Counted from the stretch's first letter, positions 45,181-55,257 are shown. The stretch is 64,000 nt of DNA from Mytilisepta virgata (GCA_028015205.1 CM051514.1:21592150-21656149), one strand, 5' to 3'. The notes: a model not told the origin generated them from the letters alone. Made by a program: numbers and translations.

Positions 45181-45879
45181 GGTCCATTTTATTGTTCCAT
45201 GTGCTAGGCTAGTGACCTAGATACCAAATAAATGTCTGACACAGATTTTAACAGAAAAAAACAACATGACATATCATAGGACTGGATTAAACGGTTTTAT
45301 AGTTTACTTTCCATTTTCAAATGAATGTAACTATGGAGCAAATCATACAACTGATATAAAGTTATAGGCTAGTAACTTCAACAAACGGCAAGAAGGGCCA
45401 ATATTTCATGAAATTATGAAACTGTGTTATTAAATATATTTAAAATACAATGTTTACAATATTTCCACCCAATGACTTAAGATTTTTAAAGTTGCTATAT
45501 TTGGACCGTTATTGCCTGGTTATAATTTCCCTTCTTTCAACCTCAAGGTGATTGACTACCGTGTGTAATTCGATCTCCGATAATGATGATTGCGTGGAAT
45601 GGTATAGATTTACGTTAAAGTTCTTTTCTGCTATAACTGCGAATGTGTTAAGTTTTGGTACATGTAAGGCTGCCTTCTTGACTATTTCAGAAGCCTGTTA
45701 TTTAGTTGGAGCTTGTGTAGTGTTTTATTTTTAGTTCTGCATGTTATCTAGTTTGAGCGTGTGTAGTGTTTTAGTATCAGTTCTGCATGTTATTTAGTTT
45801 GAGCTTGTGTAGTGTTTTAGTTTTAGTTCAGTCTTGTTCTAATTGTGTTTTTGTTTGCCATGTTTTTTTACCTGCATCA

Positions 45880-46165
45880 CCAACGGTGAAAGTAGGTCTA
45901 GTAGCCGTTCGACTCCGTCCGTCCGTCCGCTATTTTTCAGCAATACATGCTATAAATGGTGCATAGTATGGGTAAGCGGTTTTTCACATATTGAAGATGT
46001 GCACCTCTTATTTGGGGGCAAATTTGAAAAATCTTTACTATGAATTTTTGCATGTTGAAGTAAGCTATTTGTCAGCAATACATGCTATAAATGGTGCATA
46101 CTTTGTGTAATCTGTTACTCTGACTGTATTGAACGAATATTTTCTAAACTTTGCATAGTGTTTAT
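45880..46165 (-). repeat. Dispersed repeat with GTCCGTCCGTCCG, right end of segment B
   Basis: It shares ACCTGCATCACC, CGACTCCGTCCGTCCG, AGATGTGCACCTC, GTCAGCAATACATGCTATAAA and TGACTGTATTGAAC with 35240-35585. Confidence 0.48.
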
Positions 46166-46167
46166 AT

Positions 46168-46929
46168 ACATAATAGCATTATGTCCTCAAACTTTTCAGA
46201 AGTTTTGCATGATTAAAGTCCTTCAGTATACTAAGGTGAAGTTCAGGGTTTTAAGATAAAGAAGGAATATGGTGTATACATGCAAATTCATGACACAAAA
46301 TCCCTATAAGGTCCATATCCTGAAAAATATAAATGCAATCGTGACCTGAATATTATAAGGTAAATGGAAGGATCTTTTATCTAAACCACATACATATTAG
46401 AGTAATAATAACTTTGCACTGACAAACATATTACGGTGACGCAGGTCCAGACATGTAATCGGTCTTGTTTCATTTGGTTATATATAGAATATATGAATAT
46501 TGTACCTCGCCAGGTAAACTCAATTTGCGACAGTAAAATCTACCTTTTACGCAGGAACCACGCCAAATATAACACTGTTATTCCCTAAAAAGTATCTTGA
46601 TAATTCTGATTTAAAATTCCGAAGAGATTTGGAAGACGTACAAAAGTTTTGTAGAATAAAATAATATTCCTTTTCAAATCTGCAAATTTATTTCATTAAC
46701 ATAAATCTTTTTAAAATGTTCATCCTTGAATGTATCCATCTGTTCATATCTCATATTTGTCCACCAACAACAAATCTGCAAAATATATTCTGGAGTTAGT
46801 TTAAATGCGTAAAAAATATATTTTTGAATTAGTTAATGCACAAAACGATATGCATCCATTTTTTTAATACAATATTCAACGAAAAAAAAATCCAATTACC
46901 TTTACATGTAGTTCATTTGTTTTATAAAC
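46168..46929. other. Start of older paralogous segment C, no gene recognised
   Basis: The block around ATCCTTGAATGTATCCATCTGTTCATATCTCATAT (about 46720-46760) resembles 19830-19870 and 36470-36500 of segments A and B at lower identity. This marks an older copy of the same locus leading to shematrin-like copy C. Confidence 0.4.
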
Positions 46930-47245
46930 AAAAGAGATTGGGTGGAATATCAACAAAGGGATTCCGAAGCGACACAACAGTGGGAAAGTCCACGATACGA
47001 AAAAGTCATGAAAATGGGACATAACAAGCACATGCCACAAGGATACATGTATAACTAAAAGAATAAGAAACTGAACAAAAATAGAACAAGACAGCACAGA
47101 AACTAAAGCACTAGCAATGTGAACTCCCACTAAAAACTGGAAGTGACATCAGGTGTTTGGGAAGAGTATGCATGCCCTGCTCCGTTAATAGCACCCTTTG
47201 GAGATGGGGAATGTTTTGAGTTCTCGATAAAGCGCCAAATGTATG
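46930..47245 (-). pseudogene. Penelope-like retroelement, 3' tail only
   Basis: Read on the minus strand it shows GGAGCAGGGCATGCATAC, ACCTGATGTCACTTCCAG, CATTGCTAGTGCTTTAG, TGCTGTCTTGTTCTA, TGGACTTTCCCACTGTTGTG and CGCTTCGGAATCCCTTTG. This is the non-coding tail seen after the RT remnant at 8.1-9.3 kb. No RT portion is attached. The frames at 46836-47024 and 46876-47130 are readings of this tail. Confidence 0.55.
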
Positions 47246-48119
47246 AAGTAAGAAGCCTTGTCAATGGTTATGATTTTCTTGTGTTGTTTATGTATTTTAG
47301 AATTTGATTTTATATTTCAGAAAATAACTGTGGCTCGGGTTGAATTGCTTTGCAATTATTTCAATATGCGGCTGCTTAAATCCTGTATGCAGTATAGGCA
47401 CATGCTTGGTGTTGAACGCTAGACATTGGTTTCTTTTTGCAATTGAGGAAGTAATAGACTGATGTATCATTAAATATCGACAATTATCAAGTATGTTTTT
47501 TTTTCATTTATCAGGTAATATTGTTTATATTTGTTTACCTGTACATTTCGTTATCACATATTAGTGATATTTTTGTCTTTGCCCTACTGGTTTGACACAG
47601 ACGGATCAGCCGTTATCTCGGGAGCAAATTTATCAGTCCTTACGTGCAAAATCAATATCAGCCCTCTTTCAGCGTAGAAAAATGTAGACTTACTATGATT
47701 TAGTACTTAATAGGAAATCATACCGCATTAAATATTTTTATCAAAGAGTCTACTATTCGTCCTTTTTCGTATTTTACAAACGACGTACAATATTTTGAAC
47801 CCATCAGCTTCTAGGTATATGATATAGTTGAAGTTGCAGAAACGTGAGTGGATTACAGAACTCCATAATTGATGTAACTAAGTTCCATGTTGTTCTTCCC
47901 TAACGTCTTTTAAATTTGAACAATTAAAATATGTGGTAAATAGATTATAACATGTCATTTTCCACATGTGCTCTATCTCCCATAAATCCATAACAGAATT
48001 TGAGCTAAAACCTGTGGTCCCGTATGGTAATCTCGGAAAAACACACAGGCCGACATGAAAAATTACATAATTCGTTTCTTCCACTTAACAGTGTTTTAAC
48101 TAAATGTTGAATGAAGAGT
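47246..48119. other. No gene recognised
   Basis: AT-rich. The stretch 47935-48065 weakly resembles the fold-back units at 53.9-54.2 kb (ATTATAACATGTCATTTTCCA) but has lost symmetry. Confidence 0.35.
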
Positions 48120-48935
48120 TAAGTAAAGTCAAGAAATGCCAAAGGGATATTCGAAGGAGGGAAAACTCGACAACAACTGACAAACTCGAAGAACAACGAA
48201 GAAAAGACTAAAACAATACAAACACTACACTTGAAGACTAACAACACATGAACAACATGGACCCCACCAAAAAAACCGGCGATAGAGTTTCTGCTTCGTG
48301 CAGGACACCCGCCTCGCTGCCCATGTCAAATCCGGTATGAGGAAGGGACAATATCAATGGAACAGGTTCATTTTCATTTGGGAAACGGTTTTGTCATACC
48401 GGTCAACCAAGTCATGATGACGTCCATAAAACTTTAATAAGGATGACTGCAAATTAGGAGCAACATACTCCTGTTTGAGTAACTTTTCTATCAGAAGCCG
48501 GCTGTGTCCAGAAAGTCCGTGTATATGTCACAAGCTCTGGAATAACGTATGAATTGTGAAATATAGACTCCATACGCCGGCGCTTCTGGAATTTTACCGC
48601 TCAAAAAGTTGACGATTGGAAAGTCAAAGTCATCCTGTTTGTCGTAAAGCTTTGTATTTACCTTTCTTTGGTGTCAATTTCGAGTTGAAGGTCAAGATAA
48701 AATGCAGACTTGGCAGTGTCTGTGGTATCCTTAATTTTGAAATTATTGAGAGAGATGAGATGTAAGAAATTCCCAAAACGTGAATTGTTAAGTAATAAAG
48801 CATTATCTATATACCGAAACCTGAAATTAAAGGTACGGGCTAACTTCTTCAGTTTTTCCTTAAGAATCCCGTCAAGGAAGTCTGCCTTATATGAGTAAAG
48901 GAACAGATCGGCCAGGAGTGGCTAGATTTGTTATA
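48120..48935 (-). pseudogene. Decayed YIDD-type (Penelope-like) reverse transcriptase fragment and tail
   Basis: Minus-strand translation from 48935 downward gives LLADLFLYSYKADFL, KKLARTFNFRFRYIDNALLLNN, KDTTDTAKSAFYLDL and EIDTKER followed by a stop. Frameshifted matches follow to NFPIVNF- and YSRAC-like blocks. LLIEKLLKQEYV and SSLLKFYGRHHDLVDRYDKTVSQM come next (about 48380-48480), then the tail down to 48120. The active site reads YIDN rather than YIDD, and there is at least one stop and one frameshift. It lies about 100 bp downstream of shematrin-like copy C. Reading frames between 48710 and 48898 on the plus strand are shadows. Confidence 0.68.
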
Positions 48936-49010
48936 TTTTACAAATTTTATTATCTGAAAGATGAATTGCTGACATAAATTATTTATAGCATACCAACTAA
49001 AACAAGATGC

Positions 49011-49016
49011 TTTATT
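49011..49016 (-). terminator. Candidate poly(A) signal of shematrin-like copy C
   Basis: AATAAA on the minus strand 23 bp past the stop codon, much closer than in copies A and B. Confidence 0.4.
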
Positions 49017-49038
49017 TAATAGTATATTCACCTTTCGT

Positions 49039-49314
49039 TTAATAGTATCCTTTCTTTCCACCATATCCGCCATATCCTCCATAAATTCCACCATATCCAC
49101 CGTATCCCCCATATCCGAAACCCAAACCATATCCGCCATATCCACCGTATCCCCCATATCCTCCATACCCGAAACCCAAACCATATCCGCCATATCCACC
49201 ACCGTATAACCACGGCCCTACAATTACTGGTGCCAAAACAACGGCGGGGCCTTTCTTGAAACCTGATGTGAAGGCAAGGCAGACAGCCAAAAATATTGCT
49301 ACGGTAAGTTTCAT
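49039..49314 (-). CDS. Shematrin-like glycine-rich secreted protein, copy C
   Basis: A 91-residue secreted protein. The signal peptide MKLTVAIFLAVCLAFTSG is followed by FKKGPAVVLAPVIVGPWLYGGG. The GGYGGYGLGFGYGGYGG repeats come next, richer in Leu-Gly-Phe-Gly than copies A and B, and then the conserved end GGKKGYY. The frame is open 13 codons further upstream to another ATG. Those codons cross the splice acceptor (CAG at 49335-49337) and are intron plus 5'UTR, so I place the start at MKL, as in A and B. The promoter and exon 1 lie at 51292-51354 (intron about 2.0 kb). Signal peptide and GPWLY link it to degraded copy 1, suggesting these are the older members. Confidence 0.82.
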   Translation of the reverse strand: MKLTVAIFLAVCLAFTSGFKKGPAVVLAPVIVGPWLYGGGYGGYGLGFGYGGYGGYGGYGGYGLGFGYGGYGGYGGIYGGYGGYGGKKGYY

Positions 49315-49333
49315 GTTGATATGGTATTTGAAG

Positions 49334-49356
49334 ACTGTTAAAATGAGAAACACTTA
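49334..49356 (-). promoter_or_regulatory. 3' splice acceptor of intron 1, copy C
   Basis: On the minus strand TTTCTCATTTTAACAG is followed by TCTTCAAATACC and the start codon 20 bp on. It aligns with the acceptors of copies A and B despite divergence upstream. Confidence 0.65.
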
Positions 49357-49533
49357 TAAAGCAAAAATAATTAATTGAACTAAGACCATTACATGAAGTT
49401 AAAAACATTCCATCCCATATAATGCATTTGAAAAAAGCAAAATCAGATTATTGTCATATTAATGCCAATGAGGTATAAAAATTTTATCCCAAGATACATG
49501 CCAATTAATGAAGCTGTATTTTTAAAGCGTATG

Positions 49534-49622
49534 TTGTCGAGTGGTCTTGGGCGCTGGACAGAACGGAAGTCGAATAGGCGGTACCAATGTCTCTACGGTG
49601 CGAGTTCAAGACCTGCCAAAGG
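49534..49622 (+). repeat. tRNA-like sequence, SINE head or tRNA pseudogene
   Basis: GAGTGGTCTTGGGCGCTGGAC resembles a pol III A box region, and GCGAGTTCAAGACC a B box. The spacing allows a long variable arm (Leu/Ser type). The ends do not pair into a clean acceptor stem, and a (TA)n run follows at about 49635-49654. This fits a SINE fragment better than a working tRNA. Confidence 0.42.
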
Positions 49623-49662
49623 GTGGACAATCATCATATATATATATATATATACAATAGAT

Positions 49663-49824
49663 AGATTCTCCTTCAGGTATGAGTGAGTTATGGAATTTCT
49701 CCACCCGAGATAGTTAAATTTTAGATTTTCAACACTCGAGTATTTGCGAGCGTGTTAAAATCCAAAATTTAACTATTGAGGGTGAAGAAATTCCATAACT
49801 CACGAGTAAATTGAAGGAGAATCT
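49663..49824. repeat. Fold-back element with about 70-bp imperfect arms
   Basis: AGATTCTCCTTCA, TGAGTTATGGAATTTCTCCACCC, ATAGTTAAATTTTAGATTTT and AACAC on the left are mirrored on the right by GTGTTAAAATCCAAAATTTAACTAT, GGGTGAAGAAATTCCATAACTCA and TTGAAGGAGAATCT. The loop is short. It lies in intron 1 of copy C next to a (TA)n run, and is a likely MITE or fold-back transposon. Confidence 0.7.
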
Positions 49825-49829
49825 GTTTC

Positions 49830-50874
49830 TCCTATGATTTTTGACAAAAAACTCAAGAAAATGTCGTTGCTATGTAGTTTGTTTACATAGACGTCATTTC
49901 GGGACTTCACTTGTTTATCGTTCAAATAACTGCAGTAATTCCCACGTAGAAATTTAGTCACCTGGATGTGGTTAAAAATATTATGTATTTTCATCCCACC
50001 GATTAAACACGTCAAGAAAATGAGAAATATATATATACACGAGGACAATTCTGTAGATTCTACTTACCATATATATATTAAGAAAAAACTTCAGAATTGT
50101 GATTATTTACTTATGTCTGCTCCATTTACTGTTTTTATAGCAACAAAAGGTGTTAAAACTAAACCGCATATTTATAGTTTCATATTATTAACAGATCTAT
50201 ATAAATTGGATTTCTAGTATAAAAACTTGAAAATTGTTTCAAACTCTTCCTATTACAAAACTTTTATTATCTCAAAATAATGTGTTAGATATCTTTAAAA
50301 AGTATGTTATTTTAAATTTGAGTTATAAATAGTCATGAAGTGCTGTAATATTATTTACTACCAACACGACCAATCTCTTGCTAAGCATTACAACGCCAAA
50401 AAGATAAAACAAACTTTAAATGGCTAGTAAATATAGGTATAATATCAAATTGAAAAAGGAAAATAAATATTATTAATTTTTAACCGTTTAAGTTTGGATA
50501 TAGTATTGGAAAGAAAGTCTTTGAAATATGAAATAACAGAAACGATCAAAACACTATGTTGGAATAACGATTCCGGAAACAAAATAAAAAAATAATTATT
50601 AAGAAATGAGATACTAAATGCACAATTTATAGCCCCATTTACTATGTTAATTTAGAACGAGTTTTGTCCAACTAAGTGAAGACAAGGGTACCAGGAGATG
50701 ATATAGTGCTGGAAGACAAATAAAAAAAAATATTCGAGATCTTTTATTTGTTTAATAAACAGGCAAGTTGCAAGATAAATCGTGGCACTATACGAAGTGA
50801 ACCCGGCGTCGAATTTAGATTGAAAATGAATGCATTGATTAGCCAAAATACAATTACAGCAGTTTAACTTAATA
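49830..50874. other. Intron 1 of copy C, no other gene recognised
   Basis: AT-rich intron sequence. The frames at 49800-50048, 49966-50217 and 50652-50846 show no domain. Confidence 0.4.
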
Positions 50875-50876
50875 TA

Positions 50877-51084
50877 CTGTAAATTCGGAAATTATTGCGA
50901 TGTTTTTATTATTGCGATAAATGCGACAGGGTTTTAATCGCAATAATTTAAATTCGCAGTTTGGAATTTTTTTTATATGAATGAAGCGTGATTTTTCTCA
51001 ATATCGCAAAAATTAAAATCGCGTTTTGGTCTAAAATGACAAAATCGCAATAAAAAATGCACGCAATAATTTCTGATTTTACAG
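50877..51084. mobile_element. 208-bp MITE with TA target duplication
   Basis: The ends are CTGTAAATTCGGAAATTATT and, on the opposite strand, CTGTAAAATCAGAAATTATT, matching at 21 of 23 positions including GCG. TA flanks both sides (50875-50876 and 51085-51086). The interior is rich in ATCGCAATAA-type subrepeats and has no coding capacity. TA duplication and size fit a non-autonomous Tc1/mariner-type MITE. Its ends differ from those of the complete element at 22.9 kb, so that transposase is not an obvious partner. It lies in intron 1 of copy C. Confidence 0.75.
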
Positions 51085-51291
51085 TAATTCATTCATTCCA
51101 ACCAAAGAATTGCAAAAAAACAATGTTCATTAAAACTGTGTGAAATCATTTCGGAACTTACATTTTTGGAATTGTTTTCGGAACTTAAATTTTTGGAATT
51201 GTTTTACTTTATTGGGTTTAATAGAATACACAATGTACAAATTACACTCAAAAGACAAAATTGTTACTAAAAAGAGTAAAAGTTGACTTAC

Positions 51292-51354
51292 CGTTACTTC
51301 TGCTCGTGTCGACTTGCAGCTATGGAGCTTTTGAAAATTTTCGGAGCTTATATA
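51292..51354 (-). promoter_or_regulatory. Promoter and non-coding exon 1 of shematrin-like copy C
   Basis: A minus-strand TATATAAG at 51347-51354, then TTTTCAAAAGCTCCATAGCTGC, AAGTCGACACGAGC and donor ACG|GTAAGT, exon end at 51292. The TATA-to-donor spacing is 55 bp. Sequence on both sides is more diverged from A and B than this block, which supports function. Confidence 0.7.
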
Positions 51355-51584
51355 TGTTAGAATGCATTCAAATAACCACACATCTTTTTATGTTTATGCT
51401 CATTTATCAATAATCTTTTACAATTCATCATTTTACATAAAAAATCAATGTTATTAATCATGACATACATGTATGTTTGTATTTACCAGATAATTTTTTT
51501 TAATGTCAGTTTTTAGATACAATAACACTTAATGGATGGCCATCTAGGATTTAACATGCTGGACGTCTTCTTCTCAATATATCG

Positions 51585-51855
51585 GCAAAAGAATACCGAA
51601 GCGACAAAAAAGTGGGAAAAGTCCATACATCTGAAAGTCATGAGAATGGAACACAACGAAAAAACGCCATAAGGATACATATATAACTACAAGAATACAA
51701 GAAATATAATAAACTAAACAAAAGAGCACATAAACTAAAGCACTAGCAATGTGAACAATTCAAAACCAGGAGTAATATCAAGTGCTCCAGAAGGGTAAGC
51801 ATTCCTGCTCCGATAACATCACCCGTCATTTTGCCAGTGAGAAAAAGCCAGAGAA
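51585..51855 (-). pseudogene. Penelope-like retroelement, 3' tail only
   Basis: On the minus strand it shows GGAGCAGGAATGCTTACCC, TTCTGGAGCACTTGATATTAC, CATTGCTAGTGCTTTAG, CATGACTTTCAGATGTATGG and CGCTTCGGTATTC. It is the same tail as at 46930-47245, with no RT part. Confidence 0.52.
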
Positions 51856-52006
51856 GTGTCAAGTCCGGTGAGGTGTCAATTCCAGAAGGACTTGAAATAT
51901 ATGGCCTACTTCGAGTGCTTACCATAGTTTAGTTTAGATCGAATCATTGCGCATGTCTAGTTAATAAATTCGCTAAAATACATTTCCCGAGATTATAGTC
52001 ATAAAC

Positions 52007-52430
52007 ATGGCGGTGTTAAACAGATTCGTCCTGTTCAACGAAGTATTTAATGAGGAGGACGAGTTTATGAACGAAGACGCGATGATGCGAATAAACAATA
52101 TGTTTGTGTTTATCGCACAGCTCTTAAAACGACACATTCCGCGAGTGTGTGGCTATAGACATACTATAAATGAAATGACTGGGGGGGGGGGGTGTGGGAC
52201 TATTTTCCGGTCCATTTTAAAATCAGTAGACTTGTCTTTGAAGTATTAATAGGATACATAGGACCACAACTTGACTCCAAATATGTTGGAGGACACTTGC
52301 CGCTGCCCGTGGATAAGCAACTCCTTATATTGTTGTGCTACATAGGGAATCAGCAATCAATGAGAGAGGTGTCACAGAATTTCGGGGTATCGCAGTCAAC
52401 GGTTCATTGCGTTCATGAAAATACATGAGG
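52007..52430 (+). pseudogene. PIF/Harbinger-type transposase N-terminal remnant
   Basis: A first frame from ATG 52007 (MAVLNRFVLFNEVF to KRHIPRVCGYRHTINEM) runs into a G run at 52182-52192. After a shift, a second frame gives WDYFPVHFKISRLVFEVLIG, YIGPQL and LPVDKQLLILLCYIGNQQSMREVSQNFGVSQSTVH. The last part is the helix-turn-helix region that precedes the DDE nuclease in HARBI1-like transposases (PVEKQLL, S-REVS, FGVSQSTV). It ends at a stop by 52428, and no DDE residues follow. Slippage in the G run explains the frame break, or the run length is a sequencing error. Confidence 0.66.
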
Positions 52431-52929
52431 AGTTATTTGCTTTACAGGGCCGTGTAAGGTTTTTTTTTAAAGTCTTTTAGAAATCCAAAAATTGTCAATT
52501 AACCTGGCGAAACATATTCCTAATTGGACTTCAGTTGCTCTTAAGACAAAAAAAATACTTACAAAGTAAAATTTCATGAATAATTTTGCACAAGACAGGA
52601 TCAAAATGAATATTCTGCAACAAAAAATGCAGGAAACAAATGTGGGGAAAAGTGAAAATAAACTGTAAAAAAAAAATAAACATGCATTGCAACAGATGAA
52701 AATAAATGATTGATCCGAAAAAAAAATATCCTCCCCCCCCCCCACACCCCGCAGATTATCAGAATATCAAAGGCTCGTCCCCTAATATGTTTGGTGAAAA
52801 GAATCGCAGCTCGACAAAATTATTGTAAAAGGATCCATCCCATAAAACTATGAAAAGCACTGACGAAGACATTTGCTAAAAGTTAAAAGAAAACAACTTG
52901 ACAATATGCAAGTTTATAATTCCCGGCTG
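52431..52929. other. No gene recognised
   Basis: AT-rich, with a C run at 52733-52743. The minus-strand frame at 52467-52745 has no domain. Confidence 0.4.
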
Positions 52930-53470
52930 TTATAATACAAATAAAATACATGTGGTATGATTGCCAATACAAGAGAGGCGAAAGATACCAAAGGGACATT
53001 CAAATTCATAAGTCGAAAATAAACTGACAACGCAATGGCAAAAAACTAAAAAGACCAAAAGACAAACAACAGTATACAAAACACAACATAGAAAACTATA
53101 GACTGAGCAACACGAACCCAACAATAAACCGGGGGTGATCTCAGGTGCTCCGGAAGGGTAAGCAGATCCTGCTCCACATGTGGCACCCGTCGTGTTGCTC
53201 ACATAAGTACAAACCCGGTGATACATTGTAAGTTTAATTCGGTAGGTCACATTCGGGGAAAAGAGGACGGGATTGTGGTCACGACAGTTGGGACATATTT
53301 GTCATCATCTGTGAAACAGATATTCTATAACGGTCAACCAACTCGTGATGACGTCCGTAAAATTTTCGAAGGGATGATTTCAACTTCACCACTTGGAACT
53401 CTTGGTTTAATAGCTTCCTTGTTAGCAGCAACCGTCTATCAAGGAAATCATGAAATTTGCATGGTTGATA
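52930..53470 (-). pseudogene. Penelope-like retroelement, RT C-terminus and 3' tail
   Basis: On the minus strand, 53455-53279 encodes FHDFLDRRLLLTRKLLNQEF, then KLKSSLRKFYGRHHELVDRY and ISVSQMM. This is the least damaged copy of the family's C-terminal block in this window. Below it lies the tail with GCCACATGTGGAGCAGGATC, TACCCTTCCGGAGCACC and GTGTTGCTCAGTC, ending TTGGCAATCATACCACATG. The tail can be read as a frame (52930-53250) with a Cys-rich, hydrophobic product, but the related tails are broken. The upstream RT is missing. Confidence 0.66.
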
Positions 53471-53914
53471 CCGCCAACTCTGACTGTAAGTTCTCAAGCC
53501 CTGTGCTGAACCGATATGAATTTTCAATGTAAAGCCAGTATCGGCCGTCACGTGCACACTCCCGCAACGTCGTATTACCTTTGGAATCGTGTTTGACGTC
53601 ATTTGAATCTACAAGTGAAATTATATTTAAGGAGAATGTAAACAGTGACTTATTAAACTTAGATTTTGAAAATGTTCAGGAAATTACAAAGCAAATCAAT
53701 AAATATGAAATGATGAGTAATTCATCTATTGCCAATGTGACCATAAACATTTAGAGTGACAAAATTCAATAATAGTGAAGTAAAAAAAATTCCACTATGA
53801 AGTTGTAAAACATCGTTTTTGAGTTGTTGAATTAAATTTTGGTTGTTAATTATATTTTTTTTCTATTTTCTACAGGACAAATCTTTTTAGTTGAAAATAT
53901 GTGATAATTAGATT
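53471..53914. other. No gene recognised
   Basis: AT-rich spacer between a retroelement remnant and fold-back units. Confidence 0.35.
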
Positions 53915-54170
53915 ATAACGTGGTATTTTCCATATCGGCCCTGGTATCATCCCTCGACCCAGAGCCTCCGGTCCGATATGTGAGTCTCGGGATGATACCA
54001 AGGCCGATACGGTAAATGCAATGTAATAATTATAGATTATTGCATGACATTTTCCATATTGGCCCTGGTATCAGCCTGATACTCCGATATCAAGCCCAAG
54101 GGCGTAGCCGCGGGCTGGATATGAGTCGAGGGCTGATACCAGGGCCAATATGGAAAATGCCATGTAATGA
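53915..54170. repeat. Two adjacent fold-back units of about 110-130 bp
   Basis: Unit 1 has arms TTCCATATCGGCCCTGGTAT (about 53927) and GATGATACCAAGGCCGATAC (about 53991). Unit 2 has arms CATTTTCCATATTGGCCCTGGTATCAGCC (54048-54076) and its near-perfect complement (54130-54158). The arms are related between units, so a palindrome has been tandemly repeated or inserted twice. A related palindrome lies at 55258-55372. No coding capacity was seen. Confidence 0.72.
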
Positions 54171-54446
54171 TCTATTTATCACATCTTTACAGGCTAGAAA
54201 AAATGCATCGTAACATGTCTGAAATTTAATAACTGCAAATTGAGAATTGCCTTTGGGTTGCCTACAATGCAGAGATACATGAATATATTTTTAACAATCA
54301 AACAATTTTCACCTTTTTGACATGTAAACGTATGACCACAATTCACAAATTTTACCTCAAATGTGTATTTTATGTTGTGCAGAAAAGTCCTTACAATTAT
54401 TGGATATAGTACATTGTACTTAAACAACTCAAGTTTTTGTATAACT

Positions 54447-54495
54447 ATAAGGATGTTAGTATGTTCAATTCTGAACATAGTACTAACATCCTTAT
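54447..54495. repeat. Short perfect inverted repeat
   Basis: ATAAGGATGTTAGTA (54447-54461) and TACTAACATCCTTAT (54481-54495) are exact complements. TTCA/TGAA extends pairing inward. Confidence 0.75.
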
Positions 54496-54639
54496 CAGTG
54501 TTTTTATGACCAGAATACTCGTAATAATTTATGGAATCCGGTATATCAAAAAGAGGGGGGTCACCCTAAGGTATTAATTACTTTTAGTTCAAATGCACAA
54601 AATGGTTAATATCTGATAAACATACTTGTTCCTAGAAGT

Positions 54640-55130
54640 TATTTTCAAATAAGATGTCTATTTCTTCTACAGTAAATGGGTCTGCTTTTCTTTTTTTATT
54701 CCCAAGCCCTTGCGATTTCAAATTCTTTCTTTTTGCAGTTAAAACATCTTTGCTATGATGGAATTCTTTGTCTTTTCAGATGTTAGTGCCATTTTTCTCC
54801 GTTAAGTACCGACTTATTGACGTCTGGATTGATTTCAGGGTGTCAGGTTAATACTCCTCATTTTTGCGCGATCTCACTGCCAAAACAAAACCTGGCGAGG
54901 TACTTATCCATGTCTACTACAGGAATTTCCGCCACACTTCTCAATTCGTTGTCTTTCTGTAACCATTCCGTGAATATATTTAAATCACTGACCGTCTTTC
55001 GTTTTTTATTCTCATTTCTCATATCATCTACAAATTTGTTTGTATCTGCAGACATTTCCAAAAGTCTACCGTCTGTAGCAGACGCCAGTTTTGTTAACTG
55101 TTTACCGGAAGTTCGTTGAGGGGCTCAATA
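54640..55130 (-). pseudogene. Crypton/DUF3504-like tyrosine-recombinase-family remnant, N-terminal part
   Basis: On the minus strand: TSGKQLTKLASATDG near 55115-55070, then NKFVDDMRNENKKRKTVSDL, NIFTEWLQKDNE and EIPVVDMDKYLARF (54880-55040). After a one-base shift it continues as VLAVRSRKNEEY, a stop and PDTL, and further down KSIQTSISRYL, KDVLTAKRKNLKSQGLGNKK and FTVEEIDILFENNF. This order is typical of DUF3504/Crypton-derived proteins (KRKT-D-F-WL, EIP-DLDK-LA-F, YEPDTL-S, L-KG-GN). The gene is broken by at least one frameshift and stops, and the catalytic recombinase half is not seen. The plus-strand frame at 54817-55119 is its shadow. Confidence 0.66.
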
Positions 55131-55257
55131 CGGGCAGGCCAAAGGGCTAATATCGGTTATCAAGGCCGGGGATAATATGGGATAACTATTTCCGGTCATA
55201 TCAGCTATGCAAAATCATACGTATAAACACTAAATATGTGATAATCTAAAATTAATG

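Larger units (their letters stand above)
35586..46167. repeat. Segmental tandem duplication, segment B
   Basis: This is the second tandem copy of 19021-35587. It begins directly after TTTTTAAACTTTGCATA with TCACAAAATACCGAAATAAA, and ends at TTTCTAAACTTTGCATA (about 46167), after which the sequence is unique. It lacks the Tc1-like and DIRS-like insertions and the 898-bp block of segment A, and has its own 311-bp insertion (39031-39341). The order of shared features is the same as in segment A. The frames at 36145-36393, 36444-36650 and 36714-36905 are repeat-derived or chance readings. Confidence 0.88.

Noticed and set aside
49315..49353. Upstream ATG extending copy C by 13 codons
   Set aside because: These codons cross a conserved splice acceptor and 5'UTR. 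Copies A and B start at MKL.
48849..49408. Two frames rich in Asp/Met or Trp/Arg across copy C
   Set aside because: Out-of-frame readings of the copy C repeat tract. The frame with signal peptide and GKKGYY end is the gene.
52930..53250. Cys-rich hydrophobic 106-codon frame as a membrane protein gene
   Set aside because: It is the tail of a repeated retroelement, and the related tails at 46.9, 51.6 and 63.1 kb are broken in this frame.
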